Below, in pieces: positions 22,089 to 29,119 of a stretch of DNA of 29,119 nucleotides. The DNA is taken from NCBI GenBank assembly GCA_964566895.1, contig CAZMJP010000009.1, forward strand, positions 1-29,119, read 5' to 3'. Each line of letters opens with the position of its first letter. Position 1 is the first letter of the stretch. A program made the translations under genes and the position numbers. The DNA is from CAZMJP01 sp964566895 (GTDB lineage Bacteria > Patescibacteriota > Patescibacteriia > UBA2591 > UBA6264). The notes beneath the pieces are model-generated. The model saw only the letters and a list, made by a program, of their open reading frames with translations. It had not been told where the DNA came from and did not search any database.

Positions 22089-23423
22089 ATGAAGGTTAGA
22101 GAACTCAAACCATTTTTTCATAAGAGAATCGCGCTTTTGGGTTTGGGGTTGGAAAATTTGGCTTTATTGAGACTATTTTTGAAATATAAAGTAGATTGTC
22201 TGATAACCATTTGCGACTTGCGTTCCGAAAAGCAATTAGGAGAACGTTGCCGGGAATTTAAAAAACATAAAAATATCTTCTGGCAGTTAGGAAAGAGTTT
22301 TAATCAAAATTTATTTTCATTTGATTTGTTATTTCGTTCCCCGGGTTGGCCATTATTTTGCCCAGGGATAAGAGAGGCGCTGAAAAAGAAAGTGAGAGTT
22401 TCCAGCCCGATGAATTTATTTTTCGAACTGTCGTCGACTAAAAATATTATCGGCGTCACCGGCACTAAGGGAAAGGGGACGACGGCTAGCTTGGTTTATC
22501 ATATTTTGGAGACCGGAGGAAAAAGCGTTTATCTGGGTGGAAATATCGGAGTTGCCCCTTTGGAATTTGTGGATAAATTAAAAAAGTCCGACTGGGTAGT
22601 TTTAGAACTATCCAGTTTTCAGTTGGAAGATTTGAAGTTTAGCCCGCGGATTTCCATCGTCACTAATATTTATCGGGAGCATTTGGCGGCGGCTGACCCG
22701 TTTAACCCCAATTATCACAAAAATTTTAAAAAATACATTAAGTCCAAATTAAACATCAGCCATTATCAGAAGAAATCTGATTTTTTATTTCTGAACGAAA
22801 AGTTGAGAAGTGTTTTATCAAAATTCAAGAATTATTGGGGGAGCGGAAAGAAAATTTATTTTTCCAAATCCGATTTAGCCAGTCGATTGATTGGAGAGTT
22901 TAATCAGGAGAATATTGGCGCGGCTGTTATGGTTGTGGAAATTTTAAAAATTGAGCCGGAAACCATTATCCAGAGCGTAAAAACATTCAAAGGATTGGAA
23001 CATCGTTTGGAATTTGTTTTGGAAAAAAATGGAGTTAAGTATTACGATAATAGTTTTTCCACAACTCCCGAAAGTACGATTATGGATTTGAAATCTTTTT
23101 TCCAGCCGATTGTCTTGATGGTTGGAGGGGCTGATAAAGGGGCTGACTTTAAAAGACTGGCTAAGGTTATAAGAGATAAGGTTAAATTTGTTGTTTTGTT
23201 AAGCGGCGAAGCTACGCCCCGCCTCAAAAAAGAATTGGTCAAAGTTAATTATCCCAAAAAAAATCTGAAGTTGGTTTTTAAGATGAGAGAAGCGATGTCG
23301 GCGGCCGAGAAAGAAGCCAAGAGCGGCGATATTATTTTGCTTTCCGCGGCTTGCGCCAGTTTTGGGATGTTTAAAAATTACAAAGAGAGGGGTGATTTAT
23401 TTAAAAAATACGCCAGACAATAA
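22089..23423 (+). CDS. murD: UDP-N-acetylmuramoyl-L-alanine--D-glutamate ligase
   Basis: MurD adds D-Glu to UDP-MurNAc-L-Ala using ATP. The 444-residue product has the N-terminal Rossmann domain (RIALLGLGLENLALLRLF), RSPGWPL, the ATP-binding loop GVTGTKGKGTTA (122-133), GGNIGVAPLEF, VLELSSFQLE, TNIYREHLAAA, the MurD-type YYDNSFSTTPEST and GGADKGADFKRL, and SAACASFGMFKNYKERGDLFKKY, which is diagnostic of MurD. The P-loop reads GTKGKGT and not GTNGKTT, a tolerated variant. It lies in murG-murD-murC order, 10 bp before murC. Confidence 0.95.
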   Translation: MKVRELKPFFHKRIALLGLGLENLALLRLFLKYKVDCLITICDLRSEKQLGERCREFKKHKNIFWQLGKSFNQNLFSFDLLFRSPGWPLFCPGIREALKKKVRVSSPMNLFFELSSTKNIIGVTGTKGKGTTASLVYHILETGGKSVYLGGNIGVAPLEFVDKLKKSDWVVLELSSFQLEDLKFSPRISIVTNIYREHLAAADPFNPNYHKNFKKYIKSKLNISHYQKKSDFLFLNEKLRSVLSKFKNYWGSGKKIYFSKSDLASRLIGEFNQENIGAAVMVVEILKIEPETIIQSVKTFKGLEHRLEFVLEKNGVKYYDNSFSTTPESTIMDLKSFFQPIVLMVGGADKGADFKRLAKVIRDKVKFVVLLSGEATPRLKKELVKVNYPKKNLKLVFKMREAMSAAEKEAKSGDIILLSAACASFGMFKNYKERGDLFKKYARQ

Positions 23424-23433
23424 AATATAATCT

Positions 23434-24867
23434 ATGCTTAGTTTTTCCAGAATTAAAAAAATTCACTTTGTCGGTATCGGCGGAATTGGCGTTTCGGCTT
23501 TAGCTAAAATGATGCTTTTAGCGGACAAAGAAGTGAGCGGCTCAGATTTAAATATGTCTGACATTACCGACGATTTAAAAAAACTGGGCGCTTCCATCTT
23601 CAAGGGGCATCGAAAAAGCAATCTGCCGCCGGCTGCGGATTTAATTATTTATTCCTCAGCCGCGTCGAAAGACAATCCGGAGCGTCAGGAAGCGTTTAAT
23701 AAGGGAGTTCCCCAATTAAGCTATTTTGAAGCGCTGGGACTTTTAAGCAAAGGGAAGTTCACCATTGCCGTTTCCGGCACTAATGGAAAAACTACAGTTA
23801 CCGCTATGACGGGTTTAATTTTAGAGCGGGCTGGTTTAGACCCGACAGTAGTGGTGGGGAGCAAGGTGAAAGAGTTTGGCGGATTTGCCGGTCAACAGGC
23901 AAGTAATTTCCGCCAAGGGAAAAGCGGATACTTTGTCGTTGAGGCTTGCGAGTATCAGGCGCATATGTTGGAGTTAAATCCTCAAATTATTATTTTGACT
24001 AACATAGAAGAGGACCATCTGGACTATTACCGCAACCTGAGACACATCCAATCGACCTTCCAAACCTATATTGACAAATTGCCTCAAAATGGGGTTTTAA
24101 TCTTAAACGTTGACGACCCGGTTAGCCGAAAGTTTAAACTGCCGAAATGCCGAGTTATTACCTATGGCATAAGAAATAAAGCCGAGGTAACGGCAAAAAA
24201 CGTTAAAGTAGAGAACGGCTATCAGAAGTTTGATGTTCATTTTGGAAAAGCGGCCGCTCCTCGGACTTTGAATTTTTTACTCCGCCTCCCTGGTCGTTTT
24301 AATGTCTATAATGCTTTGGCGGCTATTGCCGGTTCTTTGAATTTGGGGATCAGGCCGGAAGTAGGGCGGGACGTTTTGACGGATTTCTCCGGAATCTGGC
24401 GGCGATTTGAAAAAGTCGGGGTAATCCCAATCCATGGGAGTTCGGTTACTGATTATCCGGCCGTGATTTCTGATTACGCCCATCATCCGACCGCCATTCA
24501 AGGCACAATTCAGGGAGCAAAGGATTTCTACCCGGGCAAAAGACTGGTGGTTGTTTTTCAGCCGCACCAACGTAACCGAACAAGAAAACTTTTTAGTGAT
24601 TTTGTCCGGAGTTTTTCCGGCGCGGATTTGTTGATTGTCTCTGAAATTTATGATGTTGCCGGAAGGGAAAACAAGGAGGACAAAAACATTTCTTCAAAGG
24701 ATTTAGTTCAAACGATAAAGAAACGTTTTAACAGCAACAATATTTTTTTCACCCGGGATTTGCCGCAGACTAAAAATTTGATATTTAAAAAAGTCCGACC
24801 TAACGACCTTATTTTAATAATGGGCGCTGGCGATATTGATAAAGTGGCTAGGGGTCTGGTTAAATAG
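23434..24867 (+). CDS. murC: UDP-N-acetylmuramate--L-alanine ligase
   Basis: MurC joins L-Ala to UDP-MurNAc, the first peptide step of peptidoglycan. The 477-residue product shows HFVGIGGIGVSALAKMM (11-27), GSDLN, YSSAASKDNPE, ATP loop VSGTNGKTTVTAMTG (113-127), EACEYQAHMLELNPQIIILTNIEEDHLDYY, FNVYNALAAIA, SDYAHHPTAI and VVFQPHQRNRTRKLFSDF, all standard for MurC. The start ATG is 10 bp after the murD stop. A TATAAT ends two bases before the ATG but is too close to serve as its promoter. It is the last gene before the heat-shock promoter. Confidence 0.96.
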   Translation: MLSFSRIKKIHFVGIGGIGVSALAKMMLLADKEVSGSDLNMSDITDDLKKLGASIFKGHRKSNLPPAADLIIYSSAASKDNPERQEAFNKGVPQLSYFEALGLLSKGKFTIAVSGTNGKTTVTAMTGLILERAGLDPTVVVGSKVKEFGGFAGQQASNFRQGKSGYFVVEACEYQAHMLELNPQIIILTNIEEDHLDYYRNLRHIQSTFQTYIDKLPQNGVLILNVDDPVSRKFKLPKCRVITYGIRNKAEVTAKNVKVENGYQKFDVHFGKAAAPRTLNFLLRLPGRFNVYNALAAIAGSLNLGIRPEVGRDVLTDFSGIWRRFEKVGVIPIHGSSVTDYPAVISDYAHHPTAIQGTIQGAKDFYPGKRLVVVFQPHQRNRTRKLFSDFVRSFSGADLLIVSEIYDVAGRENKEDKNISSKDLVQTIKKRFNSNNIFFTRDLPQTKNLIFKKVRPNDLILIMGAGDIDKVARGLVK

Positions 24868-24902
24868 GGGATATAATAGAAATATAAGTTATCCACAATT
24901 TA

Positions 24903-24929
24903 TTAGCACTCGGGGTTGACGAGTGCTAA
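24903..24929 (+). promoter_or_regulatory. CIRCE operator (HrcA binding site)
   Basis: TTAGCACTC, nine bases, GAGTGCTAA is a perfect CIRCE inverted repeat, the operator for the heat-shock repressor HrcA. It overlaps the -35 box of the promoter of hrcA-grpE-hsp20-dnaK, so bound HrcA would block RNA polymerase. No second copy was seen in the window. Confidence 0.97.
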
Positions 24930-24944
24930 TTGTCGTACTATAAT
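24916..24944 (+). promoter_or_regulatory. Heat-shock operon promoter
   Basis: TTGACG (24916-24921) inside the CIRCE spacer and right arm, 17 bp, perfect TATAAT (24939-24944). The start near 24951 gives a leader of about 104 nt before hrcA. The rest of 24945-25054 holds no gene; its second half is a GC-richer tract resembling dispersed intergenic repeats. Confidence 0.85.
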
Positions 24945-25054
24945 ATTAAATATGCTAATCTTGTCCTAATCTGCAAATTGCTAATTCTTATCCGCAATTC
25001 GCGGTGTTCGCATATCATTCGTCCAACTGTCGGCGAGGCAGGTGGGCTTGCATT

Positions 25055-25759
25055 ATGTCTATAACTAACCGACAAAAAGAATTACTTCAAATTATAATTG
25101 AAAAATATATTAAGGTTGCCAAGCCGGTCGCTTCTGAATATCTGGCGGAGAGCTTCGGTGGAGAGGTCAGTCCGGCAACTGTTAGAAATGAGATGGCGGA
25201 ATTGACCAAACAAGGTTATCTTTCCCAGCCCCACATTTCGTCTGGACGGATTCCCTGCGCTAAAGGTTTTGAATATTACGTTGGGAAATTGTTAGCGAGA
25301 CGAGATTTATCAATAGTTGATAAAAAAGCGCTGGTTAAAATTAAACAGGATAGCGGGACATCGGAAACCTTAATAAAGCAAATCGCTAAACAAATAGCGG
25401 TTTTGGCAAAGGCTTTAAGTATTGTGGCTTTAAGTCGCGAACAGTTTTATTATACCGGATTGACCTATTTGTTCAGTCAACCGGAGTTTAGTCAGTCAGA
25501 TATAATTTGCGATGTTTCCCGCGTAGTTGATCATTTGGATGGAATAATGCCCGAGCTTTTTGAATCTACGGGCGAGAAAACAGAAATTTTAATTGGCAAA
25601 GAAAATCCGTTCAGCGAATTTTGCGGTGCTATCGTTGGCCGGTGTCATTTGCCCAATCGAACTGATTATAGTTTGATTGGACTTCTGGGTCCGGTTAGGA
25701 TGGACTATGGCAGAGGCGTCGCCCTGGTGGACTACGCCAAAGAGATGTTAATGAGATAG
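25055..25759 (+). CDS. hrcA: Heat-inducible transcription repressor HrcA (short form)
   Basis: HrcA binds CIRCE and represses chaperone genes, with activity tuned by chaperone availability. From ATG 25055 the product has 234 residues, against about 340 usually. The winged-helix N-terminus is intact (SITNRQKELLQIIIEKYIKV; SPATVRNEMAELTKQGYLSQPHISSGRIP), as is the C-terminal signature (ILIGKENPFSEFCGAIVGRC; SLIGLLGPVRMDYGRGVALVDY). The central dimerisation/inserted region is about 100 residues shorter. An upstream in-frame ATG at 25004 adds unrelated residues and is rejected. A perfect CIRCE 126 bp upstream implies autoregulation. grpE follows after 41 bp. Confidence 0.92.
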   Translation: MSITNRQKELLQIIIEKYIKVAKPVASEYLAESFGGEVSPATVRNEMAELTKQGYLSQPHISSGRIPCAKGFEYYVGKLLARRDLSIVDKKALVKIKQDSGTSETLIKQIAKQIAVLAKALSIVALSREQFYYTGLTYLFSQPEFSQSDIICDVSRVVDHLDGIMPELFESTGEKTEILIGKENPFSEFCGAIVGRCHLPNRTDYSLIGLLGPVRMDYGRGVALVDYAKEMLMR

Positions 25760-25762
25760 CCA

Positions 25763-25800
25763 TAGCCGTAAATCACAAATTATAAATCTAAAATTAAAAT
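25763..25800. repeat. AT-rich intergenic AAATC-type repeat before grpE
   Basis: The gap before grpE consists of near-repeats GTAAATCACAAATTATAAATC and TAAAATTAAAAT. The same style recurs before hsp20 and inside secA, murG and lepA. No SD is present for grpE. Confidence 0.4.
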
Positions 25801-26262
25801 ATGTCTGACAAACAAGTAAAAGAGTTAAAAGATAAACTGGAGATAGAAAAAAAACGGGCCGCGGAACATTTGGCAGGCTGGCAAAGGGCTAAAGCGGACT
25901 ATCTTAATCGCGAACGGGAGATTGGGAAAGAAAAAGTGGAGTGGATTAAATTCGCCAATCTGGAATTAGTCTTGAACCTTTTGCCGATTTTGGACAGTTT
26001 TGAACAATTAACTAAAAATCTGGCGGAAGGTCTTAAAAACGATGGTTGGGTCAACGGCGTTTTAAAAATAAAAGAGCAGCTTGAAAATTTTTTAAAGAAT
26101 CAAGGAGTTGAAAAAATCAAAACTGCGGGCGAGAAATTTAATACGGAATTTCACGAAGCGATTGAAAAACGCGGCGAAAGCGGAGAAATTGTTGAAGAGA
26201 TTCAAGCCGGTTATAAAATGCATGAGCAGGTCATCAGACCGGCCAAGGTGATAATAAAATAG
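25801..26262 (+). CDS. grpE: Nucleotide exchange factor GrpE
   Basis: GrpE releases ADP from DnaK during the chaperone cycle. The 153-residue protein has the long N-terminal dimerisation helix (VKELKDKLEIEKKRAAEHLAG then WQRAKADYLNREREIGKEK), the four-helix-bundle region (LVLNLLPILDSFEQL), and the C-terminal beta wing (GVEKIKTAGEKFNTEFHEAI; IVEEIQAGYKMHEQVIRPAKVIIK), with EEIQAGY and RPAKV diagnostic. Length is on the short side of normal. It lies between hrcA and hsp20, within the CIRCE operon. Confidence 0.96.
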   Translation: MSDKQVKELKDKLEIEKKRAAEHLAGWQRAKADYLNREREIGKEKVEWIKFANLELVLNLLPILDSFEQLTKNLAEGLKNDGWVNGVLKIKEQLENFLKNQGVEKIKTAGEKFNTEFHEAIEKRGESGEIVEEIQAGYKMHEQVIRPAKVIIK

Positions 26263-26289
26263 AAAGAATAGTGAATTTGCGTTAAAGGT

Positions 26290-26335
26290 CGGCTAAATTA
26301 TAAATCGTAAATCTTAAATTTTAAATTGAATTTGT
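26290..26335. repeat. AT-rich intergenic AAATC-type repeat before hsp20
   Basis: Near-repeats TAAATTATAAATCG, TAAATCTT and AAATTTTAAATTG fill most of the gap between grpE and hsp20. No SD is visible before the hsp20 ATG at 26336. Confidence 0.4.
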
Positions 26336-26770
26336 ATGTCTCTAATTCCATTTCAACGTGGTTGGTTTCTCGAGCCATGGGGAGATATTGATCGATTTTT
26401 TGGCGAGTGGCCGGAAATTAAAACTGCCGAATTTATACCGCCGATGGATGTTTATGAGAAAAAAGATAAAGTGATTATTGAGACGCCGATTGCCGGGATT
26501 GATCCGGGGAAAGTGGATATTTCAATCGAAGACAATGTCTTAACTATTAAGGGTAAAAGTGAGAAAAGATCGGAGGTTGAAGAAAAGAGCTATTACCGCC
26601 AAGAAGTAAAGTATGGCAGTTTTTACCGAGCGGTCAGTCTGCCGACTAAGGTGAAGAGCGATAAAGCTAAGGCGAATTATGGGGACGGGGTTTTGAAGAT
26701 TGAAATTCCCAAGGCGCCTGAGGTCAAATCCACGAAAAAAGTAGAGATTGCCGTGAAAGGCAAGAAATAA
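26336..26770 (+). CDS. Hsp20/alpha-crystallin small heat-shock protein
   Basis: The 144-residue protein has a short N-terminal arm (FQRGWFLEPWGDIDRFFGEW), an alpha-crystallin domain (about 36-125: PPMDVYEKKDKVIIETPIAG, VDISIEDNVLTIKGKSE, YYRQEVKYGSFYRAVSLP) with the signature AKANYGDGVLKIEIPK, and a short Lys-rich tail. Small heat-shock proteins hold unfolding proteins for DnaK. It is placed inside the hrcA-grpE-dnaK operon, which is less common than dnaJ there. 257 bp with a dnaK-end duplicate separate it from dnaK. Confidence 0.94.
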   Translation: MSLIPFQRGWFLEPWGDIDRFFGEWPEIKTAEFIPPMDVYEKKDKVIIETPIAGIDPGKVDISIEDNVLTIKGKSEKRSEVEEKSYYRQEVKYGSFYRAVSLPTKVKSDKAKANYGDGVLKIEIPKAPEVKSTKKVEIAVKGKK

Positions 26771-26837
26771 TTAGATAACTAAAATAATCGAAAATTTTTA
26801 ATTAAATTGATTTACGCGGGTCTCTCAAAACGGGATT

Positions 26838-26898
26838 TAATTTGTAGTTAATAAATGTATGAGTAAAATAATAGGTATTGATTTAGGAACGTCTAATT
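26838..26898 (+). repeat. Direct repeat copy A (duplicate of dnaK 5' end)
   Basis: These 61 bp match 27007-27067 with four mismatches (57/61), spanning 21 bp of leader and the first 13 codons of dnaK. The offset is 169 bp. Three mismatches are before the ATG and one is the synonymous AGT/AGC in codon 2. Confidence 0.9.
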
Positions 26899-26945
26899 TG
26901 TCAATTTTATATGAAGCGCAGGGGGCAAAGCGACCGAGCAAATAA
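26859..26945 (+). pseudogene. Truncated dnaK start (28-codon remnant or uORF)
   Basis: ATG 26859 opens MSKIIGIDLGTSN, identical to the first 13 residues of DnaK, then diverges into LSILYEAQGAKRPSK and stops at 26945. The rest of the ATPase domain is absent. It is not in frame with dnaK at 27028. It may be a decayed partial duplication, or be translated as a short upstream ORF since its start context copies that of dnaK. Confidence 0.75.
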
Positions 26946-26958
26946 ATAAAATTGAACA

Positions 26959-26993
26959 TCCGCTGAATCCCGCCAAAGGCGGGAGAAGGCGGA
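26959..26993. other. GC-rich hairpin between the two dnaK starts
   Basis: CCCGCC (26969-26974), AAA, GGCGGG (26978-26983), flanked by outer arms TCCGC (26959-26963) and GCGGA (26989-26993). The compact double palindrome resembles a dispersed intergenic repeat and lies within the spacer of the dnaK 5' duplication. There is no T-run. Confidence 0.6.
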
Positions 26994-27006
26994 CAAAATG
27001 ACTAAT

Positions 27007-27067
27007 TAATTGGTAGTTAGTAAATATATGAGCAAAATAATAGGTATTGATTTAGGAACGTCTAATT
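27007..27067 (+). repeat. Direct repeat copy B (authentic dnaK 5' end)
   Basis: Second copy of the 61-bp repeat described at 26838-26898. It contains the working dnaK start codon at 27028 and the first 13 codons. Confidence 0.9.
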
Positions 27068-28893
27068 CTGCCGCCGCCTATATGGAGGCGGGCAAGCCGA
27101 AAATGATTCCTTCGGCCGAAGGGACGACCATTGTCGGTGGTAAAGCTTTTCCTTCTTATGTGGCTTTTACCAAAGAGGGACAGCTTTTGGTTGGCGAGCC
27201 GGCCCGGCGTCAAGCTATAGCCAATCCGCAAGGAACCATTGTGGCGGCTAAAAGGAAAATGGGCGCGGACTATAAATATAAAATTTTTGGCAAAGAGTAT
27301 TCTCCTCAGCAGATTTCCGGTTTCATTCTCCAAAAAATTAAGAAAGATGCGGAAATGTATTTGGGTGATAAAATTGAGAAAGCCGTTGTTACTGTGCCGG
27401 CCTATTTTAACGACGCCCAGCGTCAAGCCACCAAAGATGCCGGTTCGATTGCCGGTTTGGAAATTATTAGATTGGTTAATGAGCCGACAGCCGCTTGTTT
27501 GGCTTATGGCTTGGATAAAATTAAAGAAAAGGATCAACAAGTTCTTATTTTTGATTTCGGCGCTGGGACTCTCGATGTGACGATTATGAATTTCGGTCAG
27601 GGCGTTTTTGAAGTTGTTTCCACTTCCGGAGACACTCAATTAGGTGGCACGGATATGGATGAGGTTTTAATTGATTACATTGTTGACGAGTTTAAAAAGA
27701 ATGAGGGTATCAATTTGAAGACCGATAAGATGGCTACTCAGAGGATTAGGGAAGCGGCGGAAAAGGCTAAAATTGAGCTTTCTTCGGTTTTAGAGACGGA
27801 AATCAACCTTCCTTTTATCACCGCCGATGCGGAAGGGCCAAAGCATATGTTGATGAAAATTACTCGGACTAAACTGCAAGAGTTGGTCCAACCGATTGTT
27901 GAAAGATGCCGTCAATCAGTTGAGCAAGCGATGGGCGATGCAAAATTGAAACCCCGAGATATTGAAAAAATAATTTTAGTCGGCGGACCGACCAGAATGC
28001 CGATTGTCCAGAAATTCATTGAAAATATTTTCGGTCAGAAAATCGAACGCGGTGTTGACCCGATGGAATGTGTGGCTATGGGTGCGGCTGTCCAAGCGGC
28101 TATTTTAACCGGAGAGACGGAAGTTAAAGACGTCTTACTTTTGGACGTTACGCCTTTGACTTTGGGAATCGAGACTTTAGGAAATGTGATGACGCCCCTA
28201 ATTGAAAGAAATACCACTATTCCCACCTCAAAATCTCAGGTTTTTTCCACCGCCGCGGACAGTCAGACCTCGGTGGAGATTCATGTTTTGCAAGGCGAAA
28301 GGCCAATGGCCGCTGACAACCGGACGTTAGGCAGGTTTATGTTGGACGGTATACCTCCCGCTCCTCGGGGCATACCTCAAATTGAGGTGAATTTTGATAT
28401 TGATGCCAATGGTATCTTGACTGTTCTGGCGAAAGACAAAGCGACCAATAAAGAACAACACATTACAATTAAGGATTCATCGGCTTTGTCTAAAGAGGAA
28501 ATTGAAAAAATGAGAAAACAGGCGGAGCAGTTTGCCGCGGAAGATAGAAAGAAAAAAGAGTTGATTGATTTGCGTAATCAAGCCGATGCCTTAGTTTACA
28601 CTTCGGAAAAGGCGGTGAAACAGGCTGGAGATAAGATAAAAGAGGACGATAAAAAGGAGATTGAGAAAAAAATTAAAGAGTTAAAACATGTTAAAGATAA
28701 AGATGATATTGAAATGATTAAAAAAGCCATTCAAGAATTGGAAGATGTGGTTCAGAAAATTGGCGCGGCAATGTACGGTTCGGCGGGCTCGCCGTCCGGG
28801 CAGCCGGATAAAGAGCCGGAATCGAGGGAAGAGGGGAAAAATGAAGAAAAAGACCAAGGCCCGATTGAAGGCGAGTTTGAAGAGAAAAAATAA
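27028..28893 (+). CDS. dnaK: Chaperone protein DnaK (Hsp70)
   Basis: DnaK is the ATP-driven Hsp70 chaperone. From ATG 27028 the product has 621 residues: phosphate-1 loop IIGIDLGTSNSAAAY (4-18), AVVTVPAYFNDAQRQATKDA, NEPTAACLAYGL, phosphate-2 loop FDFGAGTLDVTIM (about 173-185; most DnaK have GGGTFD), LGGTDMDEVL, adenosine motif ILVGGPTRMPIVQ, the linker DVLLLDVTPLTLGIETLG, the substrate-binding domain and a helical lid. The tail is Glu/Lys-rich and ends GEFEEKK. An in-frame TTG at 27010 is an unlikely start. It closes the CIRCE operon; no dnaJ follows. A strong terminator lies 13 bp after the stop. Confidence 0.97.
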   Translation: MSKIIGIDLGTSNSAAAYMEAGKPKMIPSAEGTTIVGGKAFPSYVAFTKEGQLLVGEPARRQAIANPQGTIVAAKRKMGADYKYKIFGKEYSPQQISGFILQKIKKDAEMYLGDKIEKAVVTVPAYFNDAQRQATKDAGSIAGLEIIRLVNEPTAACLAYGLDKIKEKDQQVLIFDFGAGTLDVTIMNFGQGVFEVVSTSGDTQLGGTDMDEVLIDYIVDEFKKNEGINLKTDKMATQRIREAAEKAKIELSSVLETEINLPFITADAEGPKHMLMKITRTKLQELVQPIVERCRQSVEQAMGDAKLKPRDIEKIILVGGPTRMPIVQKFIENIFGQKIERGVDPMECVAMGAAVQAAILTGETEVKDVLLLDVTPLTLGIETLGNVMTPLIERNTTIPTSKSQVFSTAADSQTSVEIHVLQGERPMAADNRTLGRFMLDGIPPAPRGIPQIEVNFDIDANGILTVLAKDKATNKEQHITIKDSSALSKEEIEKMRKQAEQFAAEDRKKKELIDLRNQADALVYTSEKAVKQAGDKIKEDDKKEIEKKIKELKHVKDKDDIEMIKKAIQELEDVVQKIGAAMYGSAGSPSGQPDKEPESREEGKNEEKDQGPIEGEFEEKK

Positions 28894-28905
28894 ATGTTTT
28901 TCTTT

Positions 28906-28960
28906 AAGAGGTTCAACTCTAGTTCTTTTTGAAGGAGTCGGACCTCTTTTGTTTTTTTTT
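28906..28960 (+). terminator. Rho-independent terminator of the heat-shock operon
   Basis: AAGAGGTTCAACTC (28906-28919) pairs with GAGTCGGACCTCTT (28935-28948) with one wobble and one mismatch over 14 positions, followed by a T-rich tract (TTTT-G-T9) to 28960. This ends the operon after dnaK. Confidence 0.88.
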
Positions 28961-29034
28961 GAAGTTCAACCATATGGGTGTTTTAAAAAAGGTGTTGAAC
29001 CCTTTAGATACTTGTTTAATTTTTTTATTATTTA

Positions 29035-29043
29035 TGGTATAAT
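29035..29043 (+). promoter_or_regulatory. Extended -10 promoter for the gene at the right edge
   Basis: TGG-TATAAT is a TGn-extended -10 element. A -35-like TTGTTT lies at 29012 with a rather long 20-bp spacer. A hairpin GACCC-TTTTT-GGGTC (29051-29065) follows in the leader of the next gene. Confidence 0.5.
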
Positions 29044-29092
29044 GGAATTTGACCCTTTTTGGGTCCAACCATTTAATAATCAATTTGATTCT

Positions 29093-29119
29093 ATGATTAT
29101 GTTTAAAAAACTTCGCAAA
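29093..29119 (+). CDS. Start of a further gene (truncated by window end)
   Basis: ATG 29093 (or ATG 29099) opens MIMFKKLRK and runs off the window. A promoter-like element about 50 bp upstream supports a real start. Nine codons are too few to identify it; there is no J-domain sequence to suggest dnaJ. Confidence 0.35.

Noticed and set aside
23426..23431. TATAAT two bases before the murC ATG
   Set aside because: Transcription would begin inside the coding sequence, and the site overlaps the murD stop region. It is more likely a chance AT-rich match; murC is probably transcribed from murG.
24889..24897. TTATCCACA, a perfect DnaA-box match just upstream of the CIRCE promoter
   Set aside because: It is a single site without clustered boxes or an AT-unwinding region with dnaA/dnaN nearby. 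A similar match occurs inside gpmI coding near 515. Chance in AT-rich DNA is likely.
25004..25054. Upstream in-frame ATG extension of HrcA
   Set aside because: The extra 17 residues (Cys/Arg-rich) do not match HrcA N-termini, which begin near the SITNRQKELL segment. The DNA there looks like an intergenic repeat.
27052..27639. Long minus-strand open frame (195 codons) opposite dnaK
   Set aside because: It mirrors the codon pattern of dnaK, has no promoter or SD and shows no protein family. Similar antisense frames occur opposite many genes here.
1..29119. Recoded TGA (as in Gracilibacteria/Absconditabacteria)
   Set aside because: gpmI, secD and the PAP2 gene end at TGA at their expected C-termini, and no gene needs TGA to be read through.
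1..29119. CRISPR array, insertion sequence or prophage
   Set aside because: No regularly spaced repeats with unique spacers, no transposase or integrase, and no phage structural genes were seen. The direct repeat near dnaK has only two copies.

Overview
The window is AT-rich, densely packed and uses the standard bacterial code (gpmI, secD and the PAP2 gene end in TGA). It looks like a chromosomal segment of a Patescibacteria/CPR bacterium, probably Parcubacteria-like. That assignment is inference from protein style: a minimal DprA, a shortened HrcA, a MurG with GGTGGSV in place of GGTGGHV, DnaK with DFGAGTLDV, mostly SD-less AT-rich leaders, and short AT-rich repeats between and inside genes. 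No prophage, IS element, CRISPR array or rRNA was seen.

Layout. 1-262: 3' end of a small zinc-ribbon gene and a decayed second copy of that end. 263-4742: gpmI (glycolysis) and secA (secretion motor). 4744-6893: a block of small accessory genes (DUF3850/ASCH-like, SET-domain methyltransferase, DUF4406, NUDIX, DUF1653, and a 44-residue coiled-coil protein with its own promoter and perfect Shine-Dalgarno). 7006-12345: secD (carrying an inserted parvulin-like domain), secF, a GT4 glycosyltransferase and murJ. 12389-15879: an orphan 153-residue protein, lepA, an FtsB/DivIC-like protein and a PAP2 phosphatase. 15906-16331: a terminator and three minus-strand tRNA genes (Met-type CAT, initiator fMet, Leu-CAA). 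16485-18077: a Na/Pi cotransporter with a PhoU-like tail. 18108-20852 on the minus strand: dprA then topA. 20991-24867: murG-murD-murC. 24903-28960: a CIRCE-controlled heat-shock operon hrcA-grpE-hsp20-dnaK closed by a strong terminator. At the right edge a new gene begins.

The genes serve three main themes: protein export (SecA, SecD, SecF, with a possible fused foldase), peptidoglycan synthesis and division (MurG, MurD, MurC, MurJ, PAP2 lipid-carrier recycling, FtsB-like), and proteostasis (HrcA, GrpE, Hsp20, DnaK, LepA). The most notable observations are: a parvulin domain inside the SecD head whose first strand motif lies after the domain rather than before it (possible circular permutation); short repeat-derived peptides read in frame inside SecA, TopA and possibly MurG and LepA, reminiscent of Rickettsia palindromic elements; a truncated duplicate of the dnaK 5' end just upstream of dnaK; a terminator-like hairpin for the phosphate-transporter transcript placed inside the topA coding sequence; and an apparent split between SD-less genes and a few genes with perfect SD sites and non-ATG starts.
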